Of a stretch of DNA of 64,000 nt, positions 33,059 through 46,027 are shown one piece after another. Under the pieces are notes generated by a model. The model was not told where the DNA came from, made no database searches, and was given only the letters and a program-made list of their open reading frames with translations. Within the stretch, counting starts at the first letter, position 1. Every line of letters starts with the position of its first letter. The position numbers and the translations under genes are program-made. The DNA is from Plenodomus lindquistii (Eukaryota > Ascomycota > Dothideomycetes > Pleosporales > Leptosphaeriaceae), in NCBI GenBank assembly GCA_025504975.1, contig JANUWI010000002.1, positions 310,001 to 374,000 of the forward strand, given 5' to 3'.

Positions 33059-33398
33059 ACCATTTCCATGCCTCGGAGGTGCAAGTCATCTAACGATGGG
33101 CTAGTATGCGAGCTTCTTAGGCTATAACAGCGTGCATCCTCAAAATCTGAAGGACGACGTTAATCGCACACTGCTCAATCTCGCAAATGCGTGAACACTC
33201 TATGGTGTTGCTTTGCGAAGAACGCGGCGCTGCCTTTTGCGGCATATTGGATAGCACCTGCTGTGCCTGGGATTGATGAATCTCCGCTGAACTTGCCTTC
33301 AAAAACGCACACCAAGGCGGTACCCCTCACGCCGATCTGACGAAGCGTGGTCATGGACTGTCAGATCAATCAACGACGGTGTAGCTTGAGTTCCGTGA

Positions 33399-33418
33399 CC
33401 AATCATGACATGCGCATT
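33399..33418 (+). promoter_or_regulatory. Putative CBC:HapX site upstream of HEM1
   Basis: CCAAT at 33399-33403 is followed after exactly 12 bases by ATT (33416-33418). This fits the published fungal CBC:HapX consensus CSAAT-N12-RWT. It lies about 205 bp upstream of the 5-aminolevulinate synthase start, a plausible target because heme synthesis is iron-regulated in filamentous fungi. The match is short and could occur by chance. Confidence 0.4.
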
Positions 33419-33608
33419 TGACGCCGAGCCCGGCAACTTTCTAATCCTTAGTTGCGACCTTACTCCGAATACGTCTGAATTTATGTGTCTTTACTCCGCA
33501 GCAATTCTGTCAATTTGACCCTTCCTACACCCCCCTTTCCCTCCAGCGAAATCGACCCTCTGCTCAGCACAATCGCCGAAATTCTACCTCGCCGCGCAAT
33601 CGACCACC

Positions 33609-35520
33609 ATGGAGGCTCTTTTGCGACAGTCGAGGACCATGTGCCCATTCCTCTCCAAGACATCTCCCGCCACTCTCCGCTCTCTTTCCACCACGGCTGC
33701 GAGCCACGATGTCTCGCCCGGTGCCGGGAGCATGTCTAATCTCCAGGTCCTCGGACGCCGCTGCCCCATCATGGGCAAGGCCCTTGCGGTTCAGAGCGCT
33801 CGTATCGGCAACAACGCGCTCGCGGGCGCCTTTGGCGGTGTGCGTGCTTACCACTCCCGTGTGAACCGGGCCAAGTTGCACACAACGACCGCCAAGGAGG
33901 CGCAGGCCGTCGATATTGAACATGTGAGAGGCCAGCCGGGTATGTCGCTTCTCCTGCTCTTCTGCTCCAGCATCGGCTAATGAGAATGCAGCCCCTATGC
34001 CCTTTCCTCGCAGCGTCCAGAAACCTGCGGCTGCCAAACTGAATCACGTTGCAACTCCACCTTCCGCCGCAGCATCGCAATTCGACTACGAGGGATTTTA
34101 TCACAACGAGCTGGAGAAAAAGCACAAGGACAAGTCGTACCGCTACTTTAACAACATCAACCGCCTCGCCAAAGAGTTCCCCCGCGCTCACAAGGAGTCG
34201 AAAGACGACAAAGTGACCGTATGGTGTTCCAACGATTATCTCGGCATGGGGCGCAACCCACAGGTGCTAAAGTCCATGCACGAGACGTTGGATACTTATG
34301 GCGCAGGCGCTGGAGGAACCAGGAACATCTCCGGTCATAACCAGCACGCCATGGGGCTGGAAAGTACCATTGCAAAGCTTCACGCGAAAGAAGCGGCCCT
34401 AGTATTCTCATCATGCTATGTCGCCAACGATGCTACTCTTGCGACTCTCGGGAGCAAGCTCCCCAATTGCGTCATCCTCTCAGACAGTATGAACCACGCC
34501 TCGATGATTCAAGGCATTCGTCACTCTGGCGCGAAGAAAGTGGTGTTCAAGCACAATGACGTAGCCGACTTGGAAGCAAAGCTGCAGTCCATCCCGGTGG
34601 AATATCCAAAGATTATCGCATTTGAGAGCGTATACAGCATGTGTGGGTCCATTGGTCCTATTGAAGAAATCTGCGACCTTGCCGAGAAGTATGGCGCGAT
34701 TACCTTTTTGGATGAAGTCCATGCTGTCGGCATGTACGGACCACACGGTGCTGGCGTTGCAGAGCACCTTGACTACGAAGCACACAAAGCTGGCAGGCCC
34801 CAGGGTACTGTTCAGGATCGTGTAGACATTATCACTGGAACCCTTGGCAAAGCGTATGGCTGTGTTGGTGGCTATATCGCCGGCTCTTCGAAGCTTGTAG
34901 ACACGATTAGGTCGCTCGCACCTGGCTTCATCTTCACGACTTCGCTACCACCTGCGACCATGGCAGGTGCAAAGACTGCCATTGAGTATCAAGCCAATTA
35001 CCAAGGGGACAGACGCCTCCAGCAACTGCATACCCGTGCGGTAAAGGACGCGTTGGACGCGAAAGACATCCCTGTGATACCCAACCCTAGCCACATTATT
35101 CCCGTCCTTGTTGGAAACGCAGAGATTGCGCGAAAGGCTTCAGATCTTCTCTTGGAAGACTGGGGCATTTACGTTCAAGCCATCAATTACCCCACTGTGC
35201 CTGTGGGCCAGGAACGGCTGCGCATCACACCTACACCTGGTCACATTCGCGAGTACCGCGAGCATCTAGTGGAGGCTTTAGATTCTGTCTGGAACCAGCT
35301 TGGAATCAAGCGCACGAGTGAGTGGGCCGCCGAAGGGGGCTTCATTGGCGTTGGGGAGGCAGGAAAGGCTGAAGAAGCACCTCTGTGGACAGACGAGCAA
35401 CTCGGACTCGACACTATCTTCAAAGAGTTGCAGGCGGGTCAAGGAGCCACTGGCGTACTAGAGGCCGTCCTCGAGAACGAGCGCAAGGCTACAGCGCAGG
35501 CCGTTGCTGCAGCGGCTTAA
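33609..35520 (+). CDS. HEM1: 5-aminolevulinate synthase, mitochondrial
   Basis: First and rate-limiting step of heme synthesis: glycine + succinyl-CoA to 5-aminolevulinate, PLP-dependent, in the mitochondrial matrix. Exons 33609-33939 and 33992-35520 (52-nt intron) give 619 residues. The N-terminal region is rich in Arg/Ser/Thr and poor in acidic residues, as expected for a presequence. It carries two Cys-Pro heme regulatory motifs, RTMCPF (Cys12) and RRCPIM (Cys52), which in this family let heme block import. The catalytic part begins at FDYEGFYHNELEKKH, with VWCSNDYLGMG, GAGAGGTRNISG, FLDEVHAVGMYG and the PLP lysine in TGTLGKAYG (Lys397). The C-terminus ends in an Ala-rich tail. A CBC:HapX-like site sits about 205 bp upstream. 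Confidence 0.96.
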
Positions 35521-35960
35521 GCTCGTGGGGCTGTGGTTGTGGGTACATATGGTACATAGGCATATAGCATGGAGCGGTCTAGCCACTCGTTTGTAAATTC
35601 AAGACCTGGGTACCTCCATATCGTCAAGTCGTGCGTCGTTCGCGTACTCTAGTTCGTTTGTCATTTCAGGATTACAGCAGATGTGAAACAAAGGCTTGTG
35701 ACGTGTGTTCTGATGTGAGGGTGAAAGCACGGACGCCGCCAAACGCTTGTAGACAATAGACTAGCGCTAGGAGCTCTCTCAGAAGTTCGAGACAGGCTCC
35801 ACCACGACCAACAACCGCGACGCCCGCAACGCGACCTCTCCTTATTCATCCCCGCCATCCGCCCCCCTCGACCGCGGAGTTTCTGCGCCCACACCCCACG
35901 ACTCTCCCTCGACAGTCGCATTTCACACTTCGCCGCATGCTGCACGACGCGTCGTAACAG
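35521..35960. other. Intergenic region between HEM1 and THO2
   Basis: 440 bp between tandem plus-strand genes, holding the HEM1 3' end and THO2 promoter/5' UTR. The last 150 bp is pyrimidine- and CGC-rich. No additional gene. Confidence 0.5.
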
Positions 35961-38900
35961 ATGGCTCCTCCAAAGCGAAAGCGGGACGACGAGCGCCATT
36001 CGCGTCCATCGCCGCATCGCCCACAGAACCTGGCGCTCGCGCAACATGGCCAGCAGAGCAACAGCCCGCGAGGCGGCGGTGGCAATGGGGGCAACTATCA
36101 AGGCGGCGGCGGTAATGGTGGCAGACGCCAGAGCAGGAACGGCGGCCGAGGCGGCTCCAGCATGCCCCAGAGCCCCAGTCTATCTCACACATCGCCGGGT
36201 GCCATGCCCGCGCCCACCAACCCCTTCCAGCCAGGACGGCCAGCGCAGGCGGCTCCTCCTGCGCCTGCACCGCCCGAGCAGCCGTCGATGCCGTCTTCAC
36301 CACGCGCCGTCCCCGAGAGCAACGAGTTTCTGACGCCCGCGCGAGTCGCAAATTGGACCGCAGAGGCACGCAATGCCGTGGTGCAGGCCGCCATGGCCGC
36401 GCAGCAAGAGGGCGATGCGCTGACGCTCGCCGTCGTGTTTCACGAAATCATCGAGGCCTCGTTGGACCATTTGCTGGACGCCGGCGACCTGGGTGCTCTT
36501 GTGCGGGACATTGTTGCTGCGCCCTCGCACGCCTCGATAGACGCCGTATCCACGTTCCTCGACACGCTAAGCTCACTAACACAAGACGACGGCAAGCAGG
36601 CACTGGTGCGGCAGATGCTCGTTGCGACCGACATCGACGTTGCTCGCATGCGCTCAGAGCTCGAGAACGATCTTCTCAAGACGCTGGGTCTGGTCAGGGA
36701 CAGCTTCAGCAAGATGGCTGTCCGCAAGGCCACCCATGCGCTGTACCGCCAATCCAACTACAACCTCCTCCGCGAAGAGACCGAGGGCTATGCCAAGCTC
36801 ATGACCGAATACTTCACTACCGTCCACAGCGAGCCGCCGTCCCATGAAGCCGTCAGCGAGACATACCAACGAGTCAACGCCTTGATTGGAGCCTTCGATT
36901 TGGACATTGGCAGGGTACTTGATGTGACGTTGGATGTCTTCGCAAATCTGCTTGTCAGACACGGAAAGTTCTTCGTCAAGCTTTTGCGCGTGAGCGCTTG
37001 GTGGCCAGAACTACGTGGTCTGGACGGCATCGAATGGCAGGAAGCAGATGTACCGACTCTTCCTCAATGGGCACTCCCTACTTCAGCGCTGTGGTACTAC
37101 ACAGAGGAGGAGAAAGAGGCTCATTTGCACGCTCGTGAGGCCCGTGACCGCAAGTTCTGGGCGCGAGTCGGTGAATTGGGCGATCGCACGGGGATACAAG
37201 CCTTCTTTGAACTTGGTGGACGCCGCATCACCTCGAATAATCGGCCGGCGCAATCGATAGCACTTGTCGAGGGCACTCCTCTAACGAAACAGCAGGCTGC
37301 TCGTATGTGGGTCGACGATTGGATGGAGCAAACCAAGACTCTGCCCCCATCTGGCAACGAGATAGCGGCTCAGCTGCTTGGCTTTAAGCTTCGATTCTAC
37401 GCCTCCGATGCTCGCGACAAGTCGGACACACTTCCCGACAATCTCATCTACCTCGCTGCTCTGTTGATCAAGATAGGATTCATCTCCATTTTAGACCTCT
37501 ATCCGCATTTGTACCCACTGGAAGAAGACATGTCCGCGCATAAAGAACGACTAATGCAAGCCAAGAAAGAGAGGGAACGGAAAGAAAAAGGAGGAGTTGC
37601 AAATGCTTTGACTATGGCCGGAGCCTTACCGGATGACACCTTACCGCCTGCCGTCTCACGTCTTCGTGATGCTGAAAGCAAATCTAAGCCCGAGTCCGAG
37701 CGGAGCACCCCTGGGCGCGCCGACGAAGGAGCAGAGCCCAAGGACGTCCTACCTGAACCAACCGATCAAAAGTTCCAGCTTGTCCAAAGTCTTCTATGCA
37801 TTGGCGCACTTCCAGAGGCCCTCTTCATCCTGGGGCGCCATCCCTGGCTGCTTGAGGTTTACCCAGAATTACTCGATCTCATTTTCCGCCTTGCGCACTA
37901 TTCTCTGAACAAGGTTTACGACGATGCAAGGCCTGCCTCTACCGAGAATGCCGAACCCGTCACTAAAGGCGCCGGGCTGCGCACAAACTTGAGACCGAGC
38001 GATTACATTCCTCGACGGACCCTTCGTTGGGCTAAGCCGGATCAGCGCGACGCCGGTGACGGAATCGACTACAAGTTTTACTGGGAAGAATGGGTGGATA
38101 ATGTCCCCGTCTGTCAAGAGGTAGATGATGTCATCAAGCTGTGCAATACCTTCCTTGGCCTTGTAGGACCAGAATGCGGCAAAGACGTTGTGCTTCTTAC
38201 CAAAATCGTACGAATTGGAAAGAAAAACTTGGCAGATGACCCATCGGACGAAAACCGAAAGCGATGGATCGATTTCTCCGCGACTTTTATAGCACCAGCG
38301 TTGTCATTCACCGGCAGGAACCCGGGCATTGTGAACGAGGTTTGGGACTTGATCAAACAATTCGACACTGCCACTAGGTACACCATCTACCAGCAATGGT
38401 TCTCCGGGAACAAGCCAGCAATACGCGCCGCTTTTGCCGAAGTGCAAAGCCAAACCAAACACGAGTTGTCTCGAGTCTCTGCGACCAATACCAAGGAGTA
38501 CGGCAGAAAATTAGCCAAGATTTCTTACTCGAGCCCTGGTATTGTGTTCAAGATGACGATAAAGCAACTGGTGGCGTATCCCAACATGATCGATGCTCTT
38601 GTGGAGTGCAGTCGATATCTCACCCTGCTTGGCTACGATTGCCTGACTTGGACGTTGGTAAACTTCTTTCTCAATCCTGACAAGGGCTCCACGCAGGATG
38701 ATGGTATGTTGTCTGCGCCCTGGCTGAAGAATATTGCTTCGTTCGTCGGTAAAGCCTATCAAAAGTACAACCTTATGGACCCAGTACCTGTACTACAGTA
38801 CACCGCCTCCCAGCTGTTACGGTCTGAAGGCGAGTTGTTCATGCTAGATGTGCTTGAACAGATGATCAAGTCCATGGGAGGTATTGGCGTGAGCAGTTCG

Positions 38901-41900
38901 GTCTCGGAATCTATGACCCTGGCGCTGTGTGCGGGTCCTGTCCTTCGAACTTATACACTACAACACCACCTCTCGGACTACCGTCACCAAGCTGGCTCAT
39001 CCGCAAGACGGTTGGTGAAGTGTCTGAAAGAAACCGGTTTGGCACCTCAACTCCTTATTGCTTTGGCACAGCATGTTGAAGCATACCCTCACCGTAGCGA
39101 CCAACAAGACACACCAGACAAGGTAGTCCTCTTCAACATTGACAAGCTCCGTTCAAACCTGGCCCAATACCTGGAACTTCTACGGTCCTACCTCAGCGCA
39201 AATGAATTCGATAGCCTCTTTCCCCCACTGATCGAGATGATCGCAGATTTCGGCGTCGAGCCTGACGTTGCCTTCACTGTTGCTCGTGCAAGTATTACAG
39301 CGAAGGCCAATGCGTTCCGGGTCGAGCAGCGTACAAGCTCGCTGCAGCCGAAGACCGAGACGAGTGGCGATATCACTATGGATGAGTCTGTCGATTCGAC
39401 AGAGCAAGGGACTTCTGTGCCTCATGGGGATATTGAGATGAAGGACGCAACCTCATCCACCGGCAAAGGCGAGAGTCCATCGGAGGTAACCTTGCCCAAC
39501 GTGCCGAATGGAGAAATCGAAATTCTGGCAGAACAGCTCAAGGCATCAATACCTGATACCTTCGCCCAACATCCTTGTGTTTCGTTCTATGTCACATTTT
39601 GGCAATTGTCATTACCTGACGTGGACAACAACGGCATGGTACAGCAGTATCAAAACACGATCATGAGCTTCGAGCGACAGATCCCTGCGCCCCTTCCTGA
39701 GCGTCGCGGGTACAAGCCCAGTGTGCCCAGAAAGGATACAGATGAAACTCGGCGGATCAAGCTGGAGATTGAGAAGCTGAAACTTGAGAAGGCTACTCTT
39801 TCTCAGGCCAGTGTTGCCACGCAGTCCCACCTACAGAACGAGATGCGACACTGGTTCGATGGTATCCCAATGCTGGATTCGCGCTCTGATGCCCTTCATA
39901 ACGCTTTGCTTCAGGATTGCTTCCTCCCACGAAGCCGCATGTCATTGCAGGATGCACAGTTCGCCGCGGCCATGCTCAACTTCATGCACAAGTCAGGAAC
40001 ACCAGGGTTCCGGACCATCAAGCTCCTCGACCTTCTCTTCGTCAGCAACAAACTTAGTTGCATTATCAGCATGTACACTGAAGACGAATCGAGGGCGTTT
40101 GGTCGCTTTCTGAACGGCATACTAGGCGAACTCCAAGTCTGGCACGAGAACAAGAATGATGCTTATGAGCGGTATGCGCTTGGACCGAACAAGAACCTAC
40201 CAGGTTTCGGAAAGCGTTTTGATGCGGAGCGTAACGCGACAAGTTTCCTGACATACAAAGAATTCTGCTCACTTTTGTGCAAGTGGCACAAAGCTCTTCA
40301 TACTGCACTCAAAACTTGCATAGACAGTGGTAACTGGATGCAAATTCGCAACTCGGTGAATGTTCTGAAGGCACTGCATCCTACCTTTCCAAGGGTGGAC
40401 TTCATGGCAACGGATCTGCAACACACCATCACCCAGCTAGCAGAAGCCGATGCAAGGCAGGATCTGAAAACTTCGCTTCTTTCTATCCTCGGTGATCTCA
40501 ACAAGAGCAAAAAATACTGGCAGACTGATCACGCCTTCCGCCAGGTGAGTACAATGGATATTCTTAGCTCTCAGACATTTACTAATGTAAATCAGGTACC
40601 AGCACCTCCCGCACCAGTGAATGGGCACGATAAGTCCACCACAGACAAAGCGAAACCCGCATCTGAAGCACCTACACCAAAGTTGAAGCCAACTGCGCCG
40701 GCTTTCAAACCCAGGAGCGAGACGTGAGTAGACAATGCCCTTCGAGCATATCAAACACCGCACTAATCACTGAGGGTCAGAAATGGAAATTACGCAGAGT
40801 CCTCGGCAAACAAGGAAGACAGTACCTCCAAGCGCCCGATATTCACGCCCGCGACAACTGCACTTCCATCACGAGACCATGAAACGCCCAAGCCGCTTGA
40901 CGATAGGGCATCTACTCTAACTCAGTCCGAATTAGGGCCATTTACTCCACTATCAACAAAATCAGGTCCACCGATGCACCCTTCATCGGTACCTGTCCGC
41001 CCTGACGCGGGGAGAAACACGCCAAGCCACTCTTCCTTAGGCAACAGAGCATCGCATGCTTTGCCTACCAGGCCGGATTCGCAACCACCAAGGAATCGAC
41101 AGCCTGAGCGACCCAACATTGACCGCTCATCTGACCACGGAGCACACCACCGCTACGACAACAATCGAGCTCCTGTCAACGAGTATGGCCGTCTAGACAG
41201 ACCCGGTGAGCCTGTACGTCCCCGGGACTCCTCTCCTGGACGCCGACCAAGGCCTCTTCCTGGAGGTAGAACGCCTGAGCGAATACCCGCTGGGACTGAT
41301 CATCGTGAGTGGCCAGGCCGAGACCCTCGAGACTATGACGATCAGAGGATGCGTGCACCTCCACGGGATGTACGAGCCCCTCCAGTTCGACCACCTCCGG
41401 GGTGGGACCCTCGGGACAATCGCGACCCACGAGACCAGCGCGACAGACCGGACTCTCGTGGTCATGCTGCTCCAGCATCCATGGAAGCTCGCCGCATGCC
41501 ATCGACTTCCTCCATGGCACATGAGCATGTAATACCACGTCGAGATGGGCCAGCTCTCTACCGTCAAGGCGGTGAGCGAGGTGATGTGCCGCAGCAAACA
41601 CCAAGATCATCTACTCCCGTTGCTGCTGCTTCGGGAGGGGAAGGTCCCACGGTAGATCCTGCGCGTGCCGCTTTGATCAATCAGAGTGAGCAGCATGGCC
41701 TACCTGAGCCGCTAAGGCAAGACCGCGAGAATCGTCGGGACCGTGGCTCCCGCCCACAATCACCTCGACGTGGTGATGATCGACGTGCTGAAGACAGGCG
41801 CGGCAATGAGCGTCAGATCGAAGAGCGGCCACCTCAGGGTTATCATGGTCGTCACGACGCACCTCGCGATCATCGAGATGAACGTGGACCCATACAGGGT

Positions 41901-43182
41901 CCTCCGCCAGGTGTTCGCGACCGTCGGGCTGAAGGTACTGCAAGTACTCCTACTGGTCCACGTGTAGATCGAATGGAGCCTTCAGCATCGTCCCGTGCTT
42001 CTCGTGAAATGTTCCAGCCGACGCAAGGGTCGAGGCCTTCAGGCCAGGATCCCAACTATGGAAGACTGAACCAGCCCTCTGAATCGATACCGCCTTCTGG
42101 GCCAAGGAGTAAGCATCAACGAAGATGAGGAGCTCGTCATTCAAATGCTAATCTCGTCAGGTGACCGTCCACATGGATCATCCCAACCTTCAACCCCAAC
42201 AGCGCCCATGGGTCCCTCAGCACCAGTAGGGATTCATCCCAGTAGGCTGGAAAACATCCATGGTAAAGGGCCAAACGGCCCACCCCTTCAGACAAACATT
42301 TCAAATCCTCCGAGCGGTCCACGAGGCTCAGGTCGAATGCCTCAGGGACCTATGCCTCCATCACCTGTTGGACGAGGCCCTCCCACTGGTCCCGCTATCA
42401 ACGATCGCGGACCTAGGAACGCGAGCAATCCATTACGAACAATCAACAACGTTCTTACGCAGAATGAGCCTACAAACAGGTCATTCGAACGAAGTGGACC
42501 ACCACCTTCCAACCCCGCTGTACGCGGCCGTGGCTCGACTCGTGCGAATGGAGGCTTGGACAGCCCTGTCAGCATGCCAAGTCCCATGCCGCCACCCTCC
42601 CATCATTCGGCGCCAACGTCGCGGTCCGAGGCCCAGCAATCAAGAAGCGGCAGACTGGAGGCAGTTGCGTCCCATGTAGACGCCACCCTTCAGGAAGAGG
42701 GACGTTCAGACTCGCGCGGCCATCGTGAAAGCAGACGCAGCGAGCGCTCCGGCCACGAACGATCCACCGACCGCAGCGATCGCCGCACAGACGAACGCAG
42801 CGCGCGCAACATACCCGTTGAGCGTCTCGGTCCCCCTGAGGAAGACCGAGGTTCAGACCGCGAACGCCGTGAAAAGCGAGGCAGCGAGCGAGAACCCAGC
42901 CGTCGCGACCGTGACCGCGAGGGCGGCGAACGCGCATCGCGTGATCCAGAGCGCTCGGGGCGCGAGCGTGAGCCCCGTGAACCCGGCAGACGGGAACGCA
43001 GCTCAAGAGACGATGGCCGACAATCTGGTCGCGACGAGAGAGACAGGCGCAGCAGACCTAGTGGTAGCAGCAGTGGCGCAGGAGCAGGAGCAGGAGCAGG
43101 AGGAGCAGAAGATGCAAGGAAGAGAACCAGAGACTCTACAGACCAGGGACAACCGCATGGTGATGTAAAGAGGAGACGTTAG
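35961..43182 (+). CDS. THO2: THO complex subunit 2 (THO2/RLR1)
   Basis: Scaffold of the nuclear THO/TREX complex, which couples transcription to mRNA export and limits R-loops. Four exons: 35961-40544, 40596-40723, 40781-42108 and 42161-43182; 2353 residues. The N-terminus is a Gly/Arg/Asn-rich disordered stretch (RGGGGNGGNYQGGGG). The helical THO2 core follows, with FNIDKLRSNLAQYLELL, the central family signature KLAKISYSSPGIVFKMTIKQ, VECSRYLTLLGYDCLTWTLV, and the C-terminal THO2 domain around CVSFYVTFWQLSLPDV and FLPRSRMSLQDAQFAAAML. The last 750 residues are Arg/Pro/Asp-rich with RE/RD/RS dipeptides (SDRERREKRGSERE) and a GAGAGAGA run, a likely RNA-binding disordered tail. The first intron is 51 nt with no stop, so retention leaves the frame intact. 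Confidence 0.95.
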
Positions 43183-43787
43183 GGACGTTATTCACCGGAG
43201 CGTCGGGACAACCATAGGCAGCGACATGAAGGGCGAGAGCGAGAACGAGGGTCCTAGGAAGGACGACTCGGAGAATGGAGGGAGAGGAGGACGATTGGAG
43301 AAGGTGGTGAATTTTCATTGATAATTGAAAAACCCGAAAGAATTGCTATATCATGGGAAAAATGGATGGGTAACAACTGCATTGCATGGAGTTTGAGAAA
43401 GCATCACGATACCCCCGAGATCGACTTTTGGTAATGGGCAACTACTTCTGGGCCGTTCTTACTTTTCTCTTTTTTTTATGGCTTCGATTCCTTCTCGTGT
43501 TGATAATTGTTGCGCCAGGGGGTTTGGAGGGCATGTGTGGGTAACGGCAATTTGGGCATGATATGTTTTGCTTCTATTATACATCACATCATCACCAATA
43601 GGAACGCTGCAGACAACAAAGACAAAGGACACATTACTGTATGAATAGATTGAACATGGCAATCATTTCCCGGCACGTCTAATTGAACCAGCCCTTGGCC
43701 AAAAAGAACTACATGTGGAGGTATCATAAATCATCAAGCCATATGCACTACCAATCTCAGGAACCTTGATACCATGAGCTGAGCACG
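43183..43787. other. Convergent intergenic region between THO2 and BDP1
   Basis: About 600 bp between opposed stop codons. A T-rich block at 43,465-43,480 lies in it. No gene seen. Confidence 0.5.
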
Positions 43788-46027
43788 TTACTCCTGCCCC
43801 CAAGTATCATCATCGTCAATCGCACCCATAATCTCCACGCCCTGCTCCTCCTGAAACGCAACCTGTTTACCTTTACCCTTCTTCCTCTTCTTCCCACCAT
43901 CCTTGTCTGCCGCCTCCCCGCCCTCATCATCCAAAACACCCGCCGCAGCCTTCTGGCGGTTCCGCTCCTCAGTCTCGGCCTTTGCCTTGTCGATCCGCTC
44001 TTGGTATTTTGCCCTTTCCATAGCCATCTCTTGCTTGACTTTATCTGCGTTGACAAAAGATTCTTCCTTGCGCTGCGAGGCTTCGAGGAAAACGTCCCAG
44101 TGGCTGACGATTTCGTTCCGGCCGTGGAGGGCTTCGCGCACGCGTTCGGGGTTCTCGCGCTCTTCGCGAGTGAACTTTGTCTTCATGGAACGGCGGGTTG
44201 AGCCGGGAAACATATGCGATATCATCTGGAAATCTGTACCAAAGGATTTGAGACCTTGGTAAAAGAGGTCCGTACTATCAGTGTTCCAGCGACGGCCTTG
44301 ACCTGGGAGGATGAAGTCGTTCGGGAAGCGTTTGTTGTTCTTCAAGAAGCTGCGAGATGTGATGCGGGCGGTGATGTCTTGGTCCTCAATCACTTCCATC
44401 TCTGCGATTTCATGGAACGCGTCGCCATGACGGTCAATGGTTCCAGAATCAGGTATCATCTGGATTTCCTCGCCCACGACTCTGAATCGTGGGCCTTGTT
44501 CAGCTTGTTGGCCTTCGGCGGCGGCTTCGGCCAGAGCCCTGTCGGCGGCTTCTTGCTCAGCTTTGGATGAAAAGTGTCTGCTATCCTCCACTCTTCTTCT
44601 CTCCCGAACTGCATCCCAGTCGATTTTGCGCATTTCTTTCTCGCGTCTTGATAGCTTGCCAACACGGATGTTGCGAGATGCCAAAGCGTCCATATACGTT
44701 TCCTCAGGATCGATGGTGTGGTCTTCGGCGTCTGATGGGGTGGGTTCTCGTGGCGGGCGGCCTTTACGCTTCGGTTGCGCATCGTTCTCACCTTCCGCAC
44801 CCTCAACCCCAGTGGTATCTCTCTTCTTTCTCTTTGGCTGGCGTGGCTTTCTGCGCGTAGCTGTGACTTCAACCCCATCGACCATCTGCGCACCCTCGCC
44901 TTCTGCCTCTGTCCCACTGGCAACTGCAGGTCTTGCTTTTCTGGGCTTTCGCACTCTTTTGTGTGCAGGCTGCTCTGGATCCTCGCCTTCTGCCGGGGCC
45001 ACTGCTGCCTTTCTTTTCCCTCGAGCCTTTGCACTGAGCTGTTTGCGTGGAGGTTGCGCCTCGTCATTGTCGCCATCCTGTTGGTCCACATGCTCTGCAT
45101 CTGCATCTGCAGTGGTCGTGGCTCTCGCCTTTCTGCGAGTCTTCTTTGGCGGAGCGGCCGCATCGTCTTCTGGCTCGTCGTCTTGCGGCTGGTTGACAGC
45201 TACCCACGGCAGTCGTCGTCTCTTCCGTGAGGATGGCTGATTCGGAGATTCGTCCGTCTCCTGTACGGCAGGCGTTTGCGTTACATCGGCGACAGCATCT
45301 GGAGTGGTAAGCAGTACCTCTACATCTGTACTCTGTGCTTGCTTTGCTGCATGTGGATGGACAGGCTCAGATCGCGTAGCGGATGGAGTGGCTGGAACAT
45401 CAGGTGCATTTGGTACTACGGACGCCTGTAGCTCTTCTCTCACAACGGGTGGTAGGAAAGGGTCGCGTACAGTGACGCCGGAGGGTGGCTCTGGGGGCAC
45501 GATTGGCTCTTCGACCACATGATGCAATACAGGTACATCTGGGGTGGTTGTAGGTGCGCCTGGAGGTGAGGGTATGGTCTCTTGAGTGGCGGCGGGTGTG
45601 GGTAACTGAGTGGGAGTGGAGGATTGGGCAGGCGCGTGGACCACGTTGGGCTCTGGGACTGAAATTGGACCTGGAGCGGAAGTTTGTGGTTTGGTATTTT
45701 GCGGTAGCGCGTCAGGTATGGGTGTGGGTGTGGGTGTAGGTGTAGGTTCAGGTGCAGAAGGCGCGAGCTGTGGTGCGGCAGGAGCAGGCTCGGGCACGGA
45801 AGGAGCAGGCGTCGCAGCTGCCGGCGCTGCACCGGGCCTCCGTCGCGCAGCCTTGGGCGCAAACTTCTTGCCCGTGGTGTTCTCTGCCCATGACTTAGCA
45901 GGCGAGCGCATGGGCTGGGGCGGCAAGACTCACTGTTGATGAAAGAACTGAAGGTCGCCGCCGCCTTGGGTGCCTGGCCTTTGTCGGGCCCCGGCGGCGG
46001 CGCAGTGGAAGCGTCCTCTGCAGACAT
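43788..46027 (-). CDS. BDP1: TFIIIB subunit B'' (BDP1)
   Basis: Component of the RNA polymerase III initiation factor TFIIIB, needed for tRNA and 5S rRNA gene transcription in the nucleus. Exon 1 is 45934-46027 and exon 2 is 43788-45883, with a 50-nt intron (45884-45933, GTGAGT, branch TGCTAAG); 729 residues. The extended SANT domain is clear near residues 560-640: NNKRFPNDFILPGQGRRWN, DLFYQGLKSFGTDFQMISHM, FPGSTRRSMKTKFTREER. Before it lie a Pro/Thr-rich stretch with a PTPTPTPTP run, and several basic segments (KKTRRKARA, RKPRQPKRKKRD) probably acting as nuclear signals and DNA contacts. The C-terminus has a coiled, Lys-rich stretch. It is head-to-head with BRE1. Confidence 0.93.

Larger units (their letters stand above)
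32295..33608. other. Gene-free interval with an inverted-repeat element
   Basis: 1.3 kb between two plus-strand genes. It is locally AT-rich (32540-32580, 32880-32990). It contains the inverted-repeat element at 32799-33058 and the putative HEM1 control region at its right end. No gene seen. Confidence 0.6.

Noticed and set aside
44437..45240. 267-codon plus-strand Ser/Ala-rich frame
   Set aside because: Antisense of the BDP1 coding exon; no domain and the BDP1 SANT frame is certain.
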